This document shows, in pieces, positions 34,955 through 47,957 of a stretch of 64,000 nucleotides of DNA. The position numbers and the translations under genes are program-made. The DNA comes from Glossina fuscipes (lineage: Eukaryota > Arthropoda > Insecta > Diptera > Glossinidae). The stretch spans positions 17,194,098-17,258,097 of the forward strand of contig NW_023998423.1 of the NCBI RefSeq assembly GCF_014805625.2, given 5' to 3'. Each line of letters starts with the position of its first letter. The first letter of the stretch is position 1. The notes beneath the pieces are model-generated. The model did not search any database and was not told where the DNA came from. It saw only the letters and a list, made by a program, of their open reading frames with translations.

Positions 34955-36089
34955 TACCTATTATATTGAAAAAGAAAATATTTTTAAATATTCCATTGCT
35001 TTTCTGATTGTTCCCACTTAATTTTTAAAGTAAATACAGGGGAGAGTAAATAAGGATGACGGTGATTGAGCACACGTCGACTAGGATGCAGCTAGTTCCT
35101 ATTACTTTCTCTATTTCTTTTTCTATTTCTTGAGTGATTGATCGTATTTAAAAGAAAAAAACAATTAAAAACTCCGTTTAATGTTTACGAAACGAGTGAA
35201 CTATCAAAAAAAGGCAACGCAACCATCCGTCCATCTATCCATACAGCAAAACCGGTTCGCCAACGTACGGCGAGCATTCAACTGAGAAAAGCTAGCCCAT
35301 ACGGCTTACTCATCAAGCTCGAGATCTTCCGATTATGACTTGTTTGCATCGAAGGTACATGCGCTTACAGATCGGCGCTTCACTGGTTACGAAAATGTAC
35401 GAAAATGAATCGATGATTGATTTTTCTCATAAGAGAAATAGTTTTTTTTTTTTGTGCCATCCACAAATTGTCAAACAGGCAACAAAAATGTACCGGTGGT
35501 GATGAGCAGTGTTTCCCATACAAAATACCTCTGTTACGCCTTGCATTTTCTGTACAAAAATTGCTGTTCCGTATCTACTTACTTGGTAGTTGTACAGCTT
35601 GCAAAAAAAAAAGGTAGAAGAAGAAATAAAATTGTGAAAGAATAAGGCCTAAGTTCTATGAAGCTCCGAGCAAATTGATGAACAAGTCGATTAATCTTTT
35701 GTTCTTGGGTCTTCGGTAACTCTCCCAGACAACAGAGTTTTACCCTTTGACCTACCATGGGCAATAACTAAATTTATAAACCGTTATCCTTTACTAGATA
35801 ACGCAAAAAATAATAAGTGACAGAGACTGTCTGCACTATAAGTATAGCTGAGTATTTAATTTCCTTTATTTTATTGTTTTTAAATAAAATGATAGTTTTC
35901 AATGAAAATTTACTAACTAATTGCTTTAGGTGTATTTGTTGAATTTATACGGAAAAAATAACATAAGAAAATATTTAGCTGTGATCGAAACTTGTCTACG
36001 CGTCGCCTTTATATCAAAAGGAGAAAAGAGGGAAAAATTCAATTTTTTATACTCTATGATATTCGGTAGGCAAAGCTTATTATTTTTAG
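34955..36089. other. Gene-free stretch
   Basis: Several short ORFs overlap on both strands without domains. Nothing recognised. Confidence 0.45.
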
Positions 36090-36485
36090 GTTTTTGCCCA
36101 AGTACTCTAGGATAACACAAAGGGAGAATTATCTATTGGAAATTACAAGTAATAAGCAAACAACCCTTTGGAAAGGTGTTCACACCTTGTGTTGCACTAT
36201 GAGCGTATCCTTTGACTTATTTGGCCTATTTTCAATGCCGATATGTGTGCAAAAGCTGCCAGTACTTTTGCCACAATTTGAAATCAATATATTAACCGCG
36301 AAAATGTTTACCACATACATGCGCACGGCCGGAGAGACAATCGGTTGACATATATAGAGCGACACAGAATTTGATAATGATCAAGAAAATATCAGCAAAC
36401 ATTTTAGAAAATCTCTATAGGTTCCGTCTAGATATTGCAATTGTTTTGATGAAAAGAATATACTTTCAACTATTTAGTCGACCTG
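36090..36485 (+). repeat. Family A repeat, partial
   Basis: Carries 'gcgtatcctttgacttatttggcc.attttcaatgcc', 'gtgcaaaagctgcc', 'gacacagaatttgataatga' plus 'tcaagaaaat', and 'tctagatattgcaattgttttgatgaaaagaata', which follows the family A 3' order. Confidence 0.55.
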
Positions 36486-37330
36486 GCTATACAAATATAG
36501 CTTATCATAATTTCGGGTAGCGGGCATAGAGAGAGAGAGAGTAGGTAACGAGTTCTCTAACCAGTTTTAGTTAAGTTGTTAAACAGAATTAACAAGTGGC
36601 GCCTAAATAGTTGCTTTATCTTACAAACGCGTACATATCTAATTCGAGTATAATTAACTCAATAATTTATGTTAAAATATTTTCCAAATTGAACCATATT
36701 TGAACATAAATACTGGTATGTCATTACTGTAACTTCCTTAAAGAAAGTTGTATATATCGGAAAATAACTACACTACAAATGCCTTTCGAAATCCAGATCA
36801 TAATATAACAGAATTAAAGGCGTAATGCACTTAATTATCTGTAATTAGTTAATTAGATAAAGTGGAATAGAAATCGATACTTCATTCATCCATTCTTGTG
36901 CAAGGCCTAAATAGTAAGTGTGACCGATAAGTGTTAGATAACGTAAGGTAAGAAACTCCACAAAACTAAATACAATGCATTATAAAATGATTGACAAGTC
37001 TTCCTATTATTGTCATATAAATATTTTTTATATATTTATTTAGCTACGCACCATATATGGTATAAAAGAACGTGTGACAAGTGTTTACACTTGTAAGTAA
37101 TAATTGATTTAACAGTAATTTCATTTTTTATATGTACTCAGTAACTATAAAACAAGGTTTAGTTATCTAAAATTGTTGACCTTACGTTCCGCTTATAATC
37201 TATGCTAATACACTTAAGATATTGTTGAGTAAGAAATTATAGCTAAACAATTAGAAATTAAATGAGGTCTTGATCGATTGTTGTACTTGTTCCTGACTTG
37301 TATTGCAAAGAAAAAGTACTTAAAAAACTA
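36486..37330. other. Gene-free stretch
   Basis: A short (GA)n run lies at about 36530-36541. No gene seen. Confidence 0.45.
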
Positions 37331-37334
37331 TCTT

Positions 37335-38540
37335 TATTATATCCTACACTGCTTGTGGCACAGGGTATATTGTAGGGTATATGCAGATGTGTGTGACACG
37401 CAGAACGGCTTAAGATTGACATAACATTTGTTATACCAGTCGATTCAAATTCATTTTCTGAATCGATATAAGTCTGTCCGTCCGTCCGTCTGACATCTGT
37501 CCTTGCAAATTTTGTGTTCAACCCATAGATTGCAATTTTTGAGATAAAATTTTAATAAAATTTGCTATACTAACATGTTTTGGCTTAAGATGGAACGCTA
37601 TTGAATGCTTTAAATCGATCCACTTTTTCGATCACTCCCCATATAGTGTGCTATTTTGAAAAGTCATTATATGGAAAAAATTTGCAACTTTCCAAATTTC
37701 TCGATAAAATTGGCCAAGTAGTAATATTTCAGCATTCCAAATTGGTGTGATAACCTTGGACTGGCTAGGTCAATCTTCTGAACCCCTTCTCATTAATCGT
37801 TCCTACGAAAATGGAACCTTTGCATGGTAAAAAAGTCTAATTTTGAATACTTCATAGTTCATAATATGAAATTACCAAAACCATCAATCTTAACGAATTG
37901 GGAATTTGTGGCACATAGATCTATATTTTAGATGTCACCGCATATAAGGAAATGTAAATCTTTAAGCGACAAACAAGGCTGCTTGTAAATGTTTTATGAG
38001 AAAATGTTGCTCACTAAAGTAATTTGACGTAAAAATTAAGTGGACCAAACTTGAAACACATGGGCCTATTTCTTAGACCCTACTCCGTATAGTATTTCTC
38101 ATAAATAATAAGCCCTTCAGGAAACGGTTTAATTTTTAGTATTTTATAATTAAAATTGGTAAGTAATAGCAATTTAGCAAAAGAATTAATAATATGGAAT
38201 TGCGATCACATAGGTCTATTTTTATATATATACAGCATATATTACAAAAGTTATCATGAAAAGCAAGCTTTTGAGAGAAACTCTAATTTTTAATTTTCTA
38301 TAATGGAACCTAAGAAATGGTAAAATTTTTGAAAGGTAAATTAAATTTTTTAATTCCGGATCACGTCACGTGATGCTTTGGGAATTATCCAATATGCGGG
38401 TGTTCATGAAATATAAGTCTTTGCATGAAAATAATGCGTAATTTGTGGCGTCTTAAGCAAATCAAATAACTTGGTGATTGGTAGCGGTTGGGTCAATGAT
38501 AAATAATTTCAAATGATGAAGAGATTTTATTTTAAAAAAA
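37335..38540 (+). repeat. Long family B element
   Basis: It starts 'tatcctacactgcttgtggc', has 'gtctgtccgtccgtccgtctg' (about 37470-37492), 'taacatgttttggcttaagatgg', and several 'catataagga..t...aagc' modules, with the long family B 3' body to about 38510. Its right boundary is uncertain. Confidence 0.55.
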
Positions 38541-38955
38541 CCTTTACGTCCCTTCATCGATTTACATCAAGATAATTTTTTCTTTACAAAAAATTCGTTT
38601 TTAATCGGATATGTATATATATAAATATATGTATTATACGTATTAATCATAATAAAAAAAACAAAAATTGTTAAGTTAACCTAAGGACAGTGGGAAAGAG
38701 AATTTTCAAATGCATTTAGCTTTTTTTTCCAGAACTTTAGTCCAAACAAGGGAGATCAATAAACATATGGACAGAGATTTGCTTTGGTCATGCTTAAGCG
38801 CGACTCCTTGACTAAGCTCAACGTCCATATTTTTGAGGACAATTAGTTGAAAAATCTGACAATAACAACAGTGTCACAGTAAACAGTAATACTTCTTAAA
38901 ATCTATGCTGCTAAATATACTCAACGATGCTTGGTATTAACAGTAAGTTAATGAA
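38541..38955. other. Gene-free stretch
   Basis: A/T-rich sequence, with no gene or named repeat. Confidence 0.4.
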
Positions 38956-38959
38956 GACG

Positions 38960-39310
38960 ATTTACACTGTACACCACTGATGATATGAGAGCATATTAAA
39001 ATTGTGTGGATGTAAGTCGCAGCCAAAAGGACATAAGATAGGTCCATCTTTTATTATCAATAAGATTTTGATTCGATTTAATTTTGTTGGTCCGTCTGTC
39101 CTCGTTGTTTACTTGCATTCACTTTTTAGGCCGAGATATGAATTATAATGAAAATGACATTTATTGCACGGACATGTTTTGGCGCAAGCATGACCGCTAT
39201 TGAAAATGGTTCGAATTGGACCACTTTTCCGACTACTTCCCAAATAACTAAGGCGTTAGTTTGAAAAGTCGTTATACGAATAATTGTAGGGTCGTGAGAG
39301 AAGATAAAGC
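38960..39310 (+). repeat. Family B repeat, short form
   Basis: Blocks 'cactgtacaccactgatgat', 'aaaaggacataagataggtc', 'ggtccgtctgtcctcgttg', 'acggacatgttttggcgcaagcatgac' and 'ctattgaaaatggttcgaattggaccac', ending near 'ataattgtagggtcg'. Confidence 0.65.
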
Positions 39311-40485
39311 ACATGTGCTAATAATTTCCTGAACTAACGCGTAGATGGCATTTCTTACAAAAAATCTTTATTATTTTCAGAAAGTGTCAGCCCCCAAAAC
39401 ATTTTTCCCGAAATGTCATCTCATTTCGGTAATTTGTGTAAGAGTTATGTCAGTTTTAGGGATGTTATATTTTTCGTTTTTAGAGGGAAGGAAAAATCCA
39501 CATATCGTGCATTGATTAAATATGGGAAGAGAACACTGTTCAAGCTCGACAATAACTTGCGGAGAATGTTTCGGCACTTCTCTGCCATTGATGTTGTCGG
39601 TAGTTTTCTGATTGTAAATGAAGATCTGCAGACATCGATAAAGCTGAATGTATGACACGCTCGATGTAAAGCCCAATAATAAAAAAGTGAGCTTGCAAAA
39701 GATAGCTAATATTCTAAAGATATTTGATGCCAGCGTAATCTCAATTTCGCATAAAGATTTTTTCATGAGAATGTTGTTCTCCAAACAGCTATGGCTCCGT
39801 AGCAAGCAAATCTAATTCCCAGCGACTATCGCTTGTTTCCAAATCTTAATAGCATCATCTAGGGAAAAAGATTTGCATGAAATATTAAGGAGGCATATAC
39901 CTCGATAGTCTTCTATCAGAAGGGAATGGGAAGCATTGTGCTGACTGTATCACTCGTAACGGAAAGGACTGTAATGAATGGAGCAGAGTTTCGCAAAAGC
40001 AAAAAGATCAAAATAATTGTTGTCTTCGGCCCGATATGTGTGAAGCTAACCTATTGTTATTAATTAAAAAAACAAATTTGTTCTTCTAATATTTCTCAAG
40101 TGGAATCTTAATTGAAACTTTTATTGACTGATAAATGCATATTTTTCAGTAGAGTAGTACACTTTTTTAAATTATCACATTTGACTTCATTTGATTTCTG
40201 TTATTATTATAAAGCCTTATTACGGAAGCTTATGCCTTTAAATATAATTCATCACATTTTGTAAAATTTTCTCTTTAATTAATTTTAAGAAACGTAAGTA
40301 AATAATGAATATAATAAAATTTGAGTAAATTATATGTTAATCGATATACGAATTAGTTATGCACGCTTAGGAATGTGCCCTAAAACTTAGATATAAAATC
40401 CAAGTAAATATGTTAGGCTGGTTCAAGAGTTACATGAGAGAGAAAAATCGAATGAAAATTAAAAAAAAATTTTTTTTATCTTTCC
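39311..40485. other. Gene-free stretch with opposed unrecognised ORFs
   Basis: An ORF of 80 codons on plus (39413-39655) and one of 129 codons on minus (39805-39416) overlap. Neither has a recognisable domain, promoter or splice context, so I do not call either. Confidence 0.4.
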
Positions 40486-40489
40486 GTAC

Positions 40490-40625
40490 TATTATATTTT
40501 TTATATCCACTATCGAAGGATGCATATGCTTCACTTTGTCATAACGTTTGCAACAACCGAAGGTAGACCCTTGACATTCTTGATCAGCATGAAATTTTGT
40601 CCGTGTATCCGTCTAGGTGTTACCT
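40490..40625 (-). repeat. Family A fragment, reverse orientation
   Basis: 'cactttgtcataacgtttgcaacaaccgaag', 'gacattcttgatcagcatgaaattttgtccgtg' and 'tccgtctagg' follow the reverse family A order. Confidence 0.55.
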
Positions 40626-41895
40626 TTTCTGTGACCCCTAAGTAAAAGCATGGGGCTTTAAAGATTTTAATGGTTGCCGATACAAGAGATTTGGACCCAG
40701 CCGAATATAATACTCTTACTTGCTGAAAATTGGACCTTGGATTTTTTAAGCTTCTGCTTTAACATCGTAACAATCAAACCCGTTCAACTAATACTTTTGA
40801 ATTTGCTGAACTTTCGATTATGCATTCAATTTCGTTTCTCTAGTATCTGCTCAAGGATTCGAGATAACTGCGATCTATGTACATTTTCTCTATAGGGACT
40901 TGAATGTTATGTTTATGAAAAATCGGTATTACATGCTTCGAATTTATTGTATATTGAGTTTTGTACGTTAAATAAAGTTCTATTGGCAAACAAGGCCAAG
41001 GTGCAAGAAAACTCAAAACCTTCAGACTAAAAGATTCTCTCAGCTCACCAAACATATTTAAAAATTAATTTTTGTTAAGGAAAAAAAGCGTTTATTATTC
41101 AACGGCCATAAAAATTGCCTTTGCTTGCAAAGGGCTTCTATTCTACATGTCACACTCAAGAAGTTTGTAGACTAAATAAAGTGAATGTTTGTATACGCAA
41201 AGCAACTGAAACTCTAAAATGCTTTTGCAAAAAAGAGACTAACTCTACTTCTTATAGTGAAAGTCTACAGAAACTTGCAACGAGGCGAGAGAGCCTGCTT
41301 GGGAAAATCATAATGGAAGACGCTAAAATTATATTTCCATTGAAACATCTGAATGGGTAAACCACCCGGTGATCTTGGCTTTCTTTTTATCCATACCTAA
41401 GCTAACCACCGACAAGTAATATAGTTTTCTAAAATAGCGTTACTGGCATCTATTCAAAATGAAAAACGTAATTGCTTACGTAGAGCTGAGTTGCAAAGTT
41501 TTCGAAAGGGATTTAAAATCGATCGCATATTCTTATAAAATATATATATTACTCTTCGGTTAGTTAATTTGAACATGTTAACTAAATGGATAATAAGTGC
41601 GTGAACACAAATTTGAATTATACCCCTGTGTTATATTCGGCGGAGCAATGTCGCATGCCCACCCCTATGCTTTTCGCGTTCTGCTCTCCACGTTCTTTTA
41701 TTCGATACCCATATCGCTGGTAATATTAAGAAAGAATCAATCCATTTGGACGCAGTGTCTACCATATTCATTCTAGAATTAATCCATTTTTAGGGAGAGA
41801 ATGCACATGTTCTTTTAAGGAATCTACAAAACAATTTTAAACATTTTGTCTTGTTTGCCTTATAGAAAAATAAGCATAAAACCTTAAAATGGTAA
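40626..41895. other. Gene-free stretch
   Basis: Contains an 81-codon plus-strand ORF (41115-41360), Cys- and Lys-rich at its start, with no recognised domain. Not called. Confidence 0.4.
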
Positions 41896-41899
41896 AAAA

Positions 41900-42785
41900 A
41901 AACAAAAAAAATTAATCACTTGTAGGTTTATGTGGGCATGACCGAATTTTTCCATGTTTATACGTAAAGGGTAGAGTGCTTCGTAAAATAAATTTAAAAA
42001 ATTTCTGACTTCTAACTTTAACAATCTCCGAGTAACGAGCAGAAACCCAGAAATGTTTGTTGTGCGTTCAATTTATGCTCCACTGTGGGTTTCTGCTCTG
42101 TTCGACAATTTTCAATACCAACCTGCATGCAAAAGCTGCTAATGTTTCTAGTAAATTTTAGGTCGTTATCTTCATTTTTGCGACCAGAAGAGTGCCAACA
42201 ACAACAAACACCACACAAACGAACAGACATGGCTCATCATCAATTCAGAATTTCACGCTGATCAAGAATATACCTTATACGGTCTCTGAAACTTTTGGGC
42301 GTTACATACATTATGAAAAGAAAAAATGAGTATTCTCCCATCCTACAGTGGTGGGTATAAAAAATGAAAGACTAACATCCTGTTGTTTATAGTATTAAGT
42401 GATCGTGCCTGCTTGTTTCGCTTTTAGTAAAATATATATAGAAATTTTTATTATGTCTTCGCTGTAGTTTATATGTAACGAGCTAGAAACCCAGCGAGCA
42501 AAGATGTTCGTCCTTTTATTATGCACTGCAGACTTGACCTTTGAGTCTTTTAATCGACTTGGCTCATCTTTAATATCAATCAGCGTACAGGAAATTAGCC
42601 TTTTTTTCGCTTAAATTGAAGACGATATCTTCGTTTATTGGTCCCAAAAGGACAGACGGACATGTTTATATCGATTGAGAATTTGATTCTGATCAAGAAA
42701 TAAGAAACCAAGTTTCCTTCTGATTGTTGCAAATAATTGGGCAAAACGTAGGTAGCTTTGTTTTTTTATTACGGGCATAAAGAAA
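41900..42785 (+). repeat. Two adjacent family A repeats
   Basis: Copy 1 (about 41900-42365) has 'tatgtgggcatgaccgaatttttccatg', 'cacgctgatcaagaatata' and ends 'tcctacagtggtgggtataa'. Copy 2 (about 42430-42785) has 'gacttgacctttgag', 'gacagacggacatgtttatatcgattgagaatttgat' and 'ctgatcaagaaa'. No ORF. Confidence 0.6.
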
Positions 42786-44015
42786 AACATAACTGCTGCA
42801 ATTCCTAAGAATTTGAACGGACTTCCCAGCTGGATCTGCCAATATATAACTATTACATTTAGGAAAAATTAATTAAAAAACAAACAAAAACTGAATAATT
42901 CTTAATTATGGTAATTTTTACGAATTTACTGTTCGTTACGATCAGTAATAAAATCAAATACAATCGTAATGAGTTCTCTCGAACCAGTCTAATGCACTTG
43001 CATACGCGGATGTATTGATAATCATACACCTACTTATTATATTTTGTTATATCAATGCACTTATTGATCGTCTACGTTTCATCAATTTTAAGCAACGCTT
43101 GTTACGGCGATGCTTATATAATTCATTAATTATAATATTAATTGTGCAGAAATATATATGAAAAATATATGAAAATTTTATATGTATTATATTATCAATG
43201 TATAAACGTACATGTACATGTGCAAATGTGTAAGCATGTGCAAAAATATATTTATCTACATATACATATATAAACATTTTAAGGAAGCATTTATAATATG
43301 TATGTGTACGTCTTGAGATATATTTTTAGATCTGCTCATATATTTATTCTTGTGTTTACTTATATACATTTAACAAATAAGTTTATCAATATATAAAGCT
43401 TTTAAAATCAGTTTAGAAATTTGCAAAATTGTGCTCACAGCCACAGGTTCAATTAGAATTGTTGAACATATTCGCCAGTAAGCCGTTGGGGCAGTTTCTT
43501 AAAACTTGCAGGCAATAAACATAATTAACTCACTGAATCCACGTTTCTATATAAAAGATGTACCCATCGGAAGGGCGTATTATTTTGTTTTTCTCTTTAC
43601 AAAGCCTAATTTTGATTGCACCCTTCAGATGATAATAAAGCCCAGCAGCGATTGTACCAAAAGAAGAAGAAGACTTTCTAAGGTCATGCTAGGTCGAAAA
43701 GCTTCAATTTTTGGAATAACAAGGTGTTTTTTACTAAGCACTTATGCTCTAGATCGCACTCTACTTAAAAAAGCACTCAGTTCGACATGTGTGCTTCTAA
43801 AAATCATTGTTTCGAAGAAATTTCACGAGGTTAACTAAATTTTAAGGGATATTTTTAGAAAATGTTTTTTTTTTTTTGTTGTTGTTCACAAGCGGCAGCG
43901 GGGCTCAAAGAAAAAAAACTGAAACAAATCTTTTGTTTATTTATAGAATTTTTAGTTTCAGTTGTAGGAAGAGAAATATTAAAACATCTTTTTATTCTTT
44001 ATATCGTAGACAAAT
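42786..44015. other. Gene-free stretch
   Basis: A/T-rich, with TA-rich patches at 43130-43400 and a plus-strand 110-codon ORF (43506-43838) with no recognisable features. Confidence 0.4.
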
Positions 44016-44019
44016 AGCT

Positions 44020-44335
44020 GTGTATATTAAGTTTAGGCATATGCGTGCAACATCCAGAGGAACTTGGGATAGATCCACCTTTATTTAGAATCACTTTTTG
44101 AATCAATCTAAGCTTGTTTGTCCGTCTGTTCGCCTTGTTTATTTGCTTGCGCTCTACAGGCAACAATTTTAAGGGACCTTTTTTGGCCCCAGCACGACTA
44201 GTATTGAAAACCTTTCAGATTGGACCACTTTTTCGACCACTTCTCATCTAAAAGCCTAACTTTGGAAGGTTCTTTTCTCTATAACTATAGATTATTTAAT
44301 GGAGGCCTTTGGCTTATTTTTTAAAATGAGTGAAA
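44020..44335 (+). repeat. Family B repeat
   Basis: 'gtttgtccgtctgttcgccttg', 'gctctacaggcaacaatttt', 'attgaaaacctttcagattggacc' and 'ttttcgaccacttctcatc' in family order. Followed by A/T-rich sequence to 44944. Confidence 0.6.
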
Positions 44336-44944
44336 AGGCGACAGCGTAACATTACTCATTACAGCAACAACTTTATGGAAAAGTAATCAACAAGGTTTTC
44401 CATGTGTTTCACATTTCAAGTTCAGCCGACCATGACACTCTTTTGAAAGAGAGCCCATTATGGATATCTTTTGTTTATCTAAGACCTTAGATGATTACAA
44501 TTATTTTCTTATTATCAGCTTATGATATATTTGTATTTATTATTTATTTAATATAAATGTTTGCTTCACTTAAGCATCGCTCTTATGATAATATTATTTA
44601 AAGCCTGTAATAATTATTATGTATTGGAATATATTCACATTACAAGTACATGTTTAATTACATGAACACTTGTGTGTACACAATAATGCGAACAGTGTAT
44701 TGATTGTTTTTTTACCACTTGAGCTTCTCCTTTTTTTTTTGCGTTTCTTTTTGTTTTTACGGTAAGCATACGAAATTTTTGTATTATCACAAAAATTTAG
44801 TGAAAAATCAAGGAAATGATGATCAGTTGTTATTAAACCTTCCTTACAACGATTCGCGTAAATTGACAGAGTCTTCACTTCATTTCTAAATTATTTAATA
44901 TTAATTAATTAAATTAATTTAAAAAAAATAAATAAAAAAAAAAA

Positions 44945-44975
44945 ATGGTAAAAAATCGCCGCTTGGAATCTGAAG
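44945..44975 (+). CDS. Probable first coding exon of gene 4
   Basis: ATG at 44945 in an A-rich leader (aaaaATGg) opens MVKNRRLESE plus one base and ends GAAG/gtgaga, a strong donor. The phase (1) matches the gene 4 acceptor at 47957, and the predicted join (…LESE-GPIFGVRHLQ) mirrors genes 1 and 3 (MTTESNK-, MEAVKSK-). The implied intron (2,982 nt) is like those of genes 1 and 3. Joined, gene 4 would be 472 aa. The alternative exon at 27037 is less likely. Confidence 0.55.
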
Positions 44976-45660
44976 GTGAGAGTCAGCCAAGAGAGAGAAA
45001 ACCATCCTAAAGAAAAACTAAAAGACGTACGCAACGTACGCATGTGCCGTGAAAGGAATTATTAAGAGAGTGACTTACGATATCCAAATCTTTACCACGA
45101 TTTGATTTATCTTCTCTTAAATGTTTATATATTTTTATTTTCAAACTTTCTAATACTTTTTCTAAGCAATAATATAATATTTCATAATTTCTTCGCAGTT
45201 GCTTTCGTTTTTATTGATATTGATGATAAGTGTATTTGTGATCTTTATTTGTTTCTTTGCTTTTCTTTTCTTCAATTAATTTCAATTAGTTTCTAAAATA
45301 AATTTCAATTTTTGCTCTAAGAGACTTCCACAATATAGGCGAACGTAAAGAAAAGTAAGCAAGCTCGTAATTTCTTTTCTTTTCTTTTTTTTATTTTTTT
45401 TTTAAGTCCAATCAATTGATTTGAAAGGCACGTGTGGTGTTTTGTTTTCACTATTTTTAAATGAACCATAGATGATGTTAAAGTTGCGAGTCATTCGACA
45501 TGCAAGGATTGTAGACATGAATCTTGATTTGATTTTTTCCTTTTTCCGGTTGAGAAAAAAGCAACGATTCGTGTAATGATTGATCAGTAAAATGAAAGAG
45601 AACTAACTCATCACAAAACTTGAAATAGAGCGAATGAAAGAATCGGAACGATTTTCTAAC

Positions 45661-45690
45661 AAAAAAAAAAAAAAAAAAAAAAAAAAAAAC
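45661..45690 (+). repeat. Poly(A) tract, 30 bases
   Basis: Uninterrupted A30 inside the putative intron 1 of gene 4. No retroelement body was recognised to its left. Confidence 0.8.
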
Positions 45691-45939
45691 GAATAAAACC
45701 TAAAACTGCGTCCTGTGACTTCGGAAACCATCATTGTTCTTTAATAATTTGATGCAGCGCATCGAACACACGAAAGAAATTATAATTTGTGTAAAAAGTG
45801 CGAGGATTTGAAAAGCAAAGACAAACAATCAACATTACATTCTATCAAAAAACTACAGAGATTTATTAAAAAGTAGAATAAAATAAAACTATTAAATATG
45901 CTACAGTGGGCCAAAATGATTATTAAGTAACCTAAAACA

Positions 45940-46225
45940 CCCTACTTATTTATTCATATAACGACCATTCAAAATAAGGCCTGATATGAAAAGTGATTGA
46001 AGACGTAGTCCAATACGAACCATTTTCAATAGCGCTTGTCTTTGGCCCGGAAAGCGGGCGTCAGTGCACCAAACTTCATCAAAGTATCCCAAAAATTATG
46101 ACTCACAGGTTCAACGCAAGAAAACAAGATGAACAAGCTTCAAGAAAAGCAGACAGTAAAAGGTGCCTGTATCTCAAGTTCTTCTGGGTCTTACATACAC
46201 CCCTAGAAACGTAATATAACCTTGT
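45940..46225 (-). repeat. Family B repeat, reverse orientation
   Basis: 'gtccaatacgaaccattttcaatagcgcttg', 'tttggcccggaaagcg', 'caccaaacttcatcaaagtatc' and 'gggtcttacatacacccctag' form the reverse of the family B core. Confidence 0.65.
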
Positions 46226-46589
46226 ACGAAAAGAAGATATGAAAACTGGAAACATTTTCGCAATCAAAAATTGTTCCTGTAGAATTCGAGCTGTAAAGTC
46301 GATGTTTCGCAAAGCTCTCTGGAAACTAGTTTACCGCTGTAAAATTTTAAAATCTTATTAACTTTAGCAATATTAATATGTAAATAGTCAACTACATCAT
46401 TGAACTGACAACTCCCGATACTTTCTTGACAGGATATATGTGTACATTTTTGATAAAATTTTTGATTTTGCCTGAGATTGTGAGTAGATTTAACTGCATC
46501 TCGCCCTTCGTTTTCTTTGTAAGTAATATAAGTGAATTTTTGACAAAAAATTAGTTAATAATACCAGATTCCTGATATGGTTTTATGTG

Positions 46590-46990
46590 GATTTCTACCT
46601 TGAAGGCCTAACCCCACAGCACCCGACGGCACACAAGTTATCTCGACAACGGATAGCCCATTAAAGAGTGTCTTACTCCTGAGATACCGAATTAAAGAAG
46701 AGCCACTTTCTCGCTTATTGTTACGCGCCGAGCTCTACCTCTACTCCTCGGGGGTAACCACAGCCACCACGATTCTCCCCGATAGGCCGTAAACAACAGT
46801 TGGGTAGTGCATCTTCGTGCCAGCGGCAATCCTACGTTTGGTCAACCTAAACCCCATGGACATCCATTAGCTTCATGTCTCATCGTTTGTTAAAGAACTT
46901 ACGCCACGCTATACAGCTTTAGCCATAAAAACCAACAACCAACGTTAGGTTTTCGATAGGTATCTCTTAGTTCCGCTCCCCAACCTAATG
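46590..46990. other. GC-rich island of unknown origin
   Basis: About 400 bases of clearly higher GC ('aaccccacagcacccgacgg', 'cctctactcctcgggggtaa', 'accacgattctccccgatag') in A/T-rich surroundings. No long ORF on either strand. It could be the untranslated end of a retroelement or an older conserved sequence; I cannot identify it. Confidence 0.4.
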
Positions 46991-47957
46991 GTAACAATTA
47001 ATTCAGTCTGCTATGGGTTTTTCTTTTGCCTACAAACAGGAGGTTAATTACGTAACTGAAAGTTACTTTTCGTTTTTATATTCAATCGTTTTTGCCAAAC
47101 ATCTGAATACAACACCGAATGTTAAATTTTTCATACCTAATTACCTCGCGTTTTTCCAAAAGCAAATGCTTCAAAATTTTTATCATTTCATCAATATAAA
47201 TTTATGTAGTTAGTGAAATTACAAATGCACTTATTATATATTATGAAAGTGTTGTAGGTCCACTTTCTGCAAAGACATAATATTTATATATGTTATCAGT
47301 CAAATTTCTTTAAGTTAATACTTAAACGAATACCAATTTAATTATTTAAAATAATATAAAATGAGTGTCTTACATATAACACAGTTACATATAACACACA
47401 TATAACTCAAAAGATGAGAAACGGGCGCAGGATAATTATTCACGAATCCATATGATTTTTAGACAGGTTGGTAAAATCTTCAACCGAACGTCATGAAGCT
47501 TAGCGACGTTTCCTTTGGAAGCATGAAAGTGATATGGATCCGTTACCTGTGACGATATGTCATCCTACGAACTTATTGAGTGATGTTTGATCAATACTTT
47601 TCAAACCGTTCAAACGCGTACTTCTAAATATCTCCATATAATATAATATAGACTTACACCACTTTCAAAGAAAATGATTCATATATTTTCACCTATGTCC
47701 AGACCGCTCACTGATTATTTGATGGGAAAATTTCCCTATTTAAACGCCTGGCATTTGCTGAAGATTCCAATCTGCTCAAATTGCACTTGGACGTAAATTT
47801 ATTCTATATCTTTTTGCACCGGGAAAGCCTTGAAAATTGAATCATCTTAATAAGGGGACTAAATATAAAGATTTCTTATCCGTATCCATAATCCGAAATG
47901 ACAAAAAAGAAACAAAAATTTCTTTGCCCCCCTGTAATAAATCTGATCTATTTGCAG

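Noticed and set aside
39413..39805. Opposed 80- and 129-codon ORFs
   Set aside because: They overlap each other on opposite strands, begin without good starts, lie beside a family B repeat and match nothing that I know.
43506..43838. 110-codon plus-strand ORF
   Set aside because: No domain, no start context and A/T-biased codon content like the surrounding non-coding DNA.
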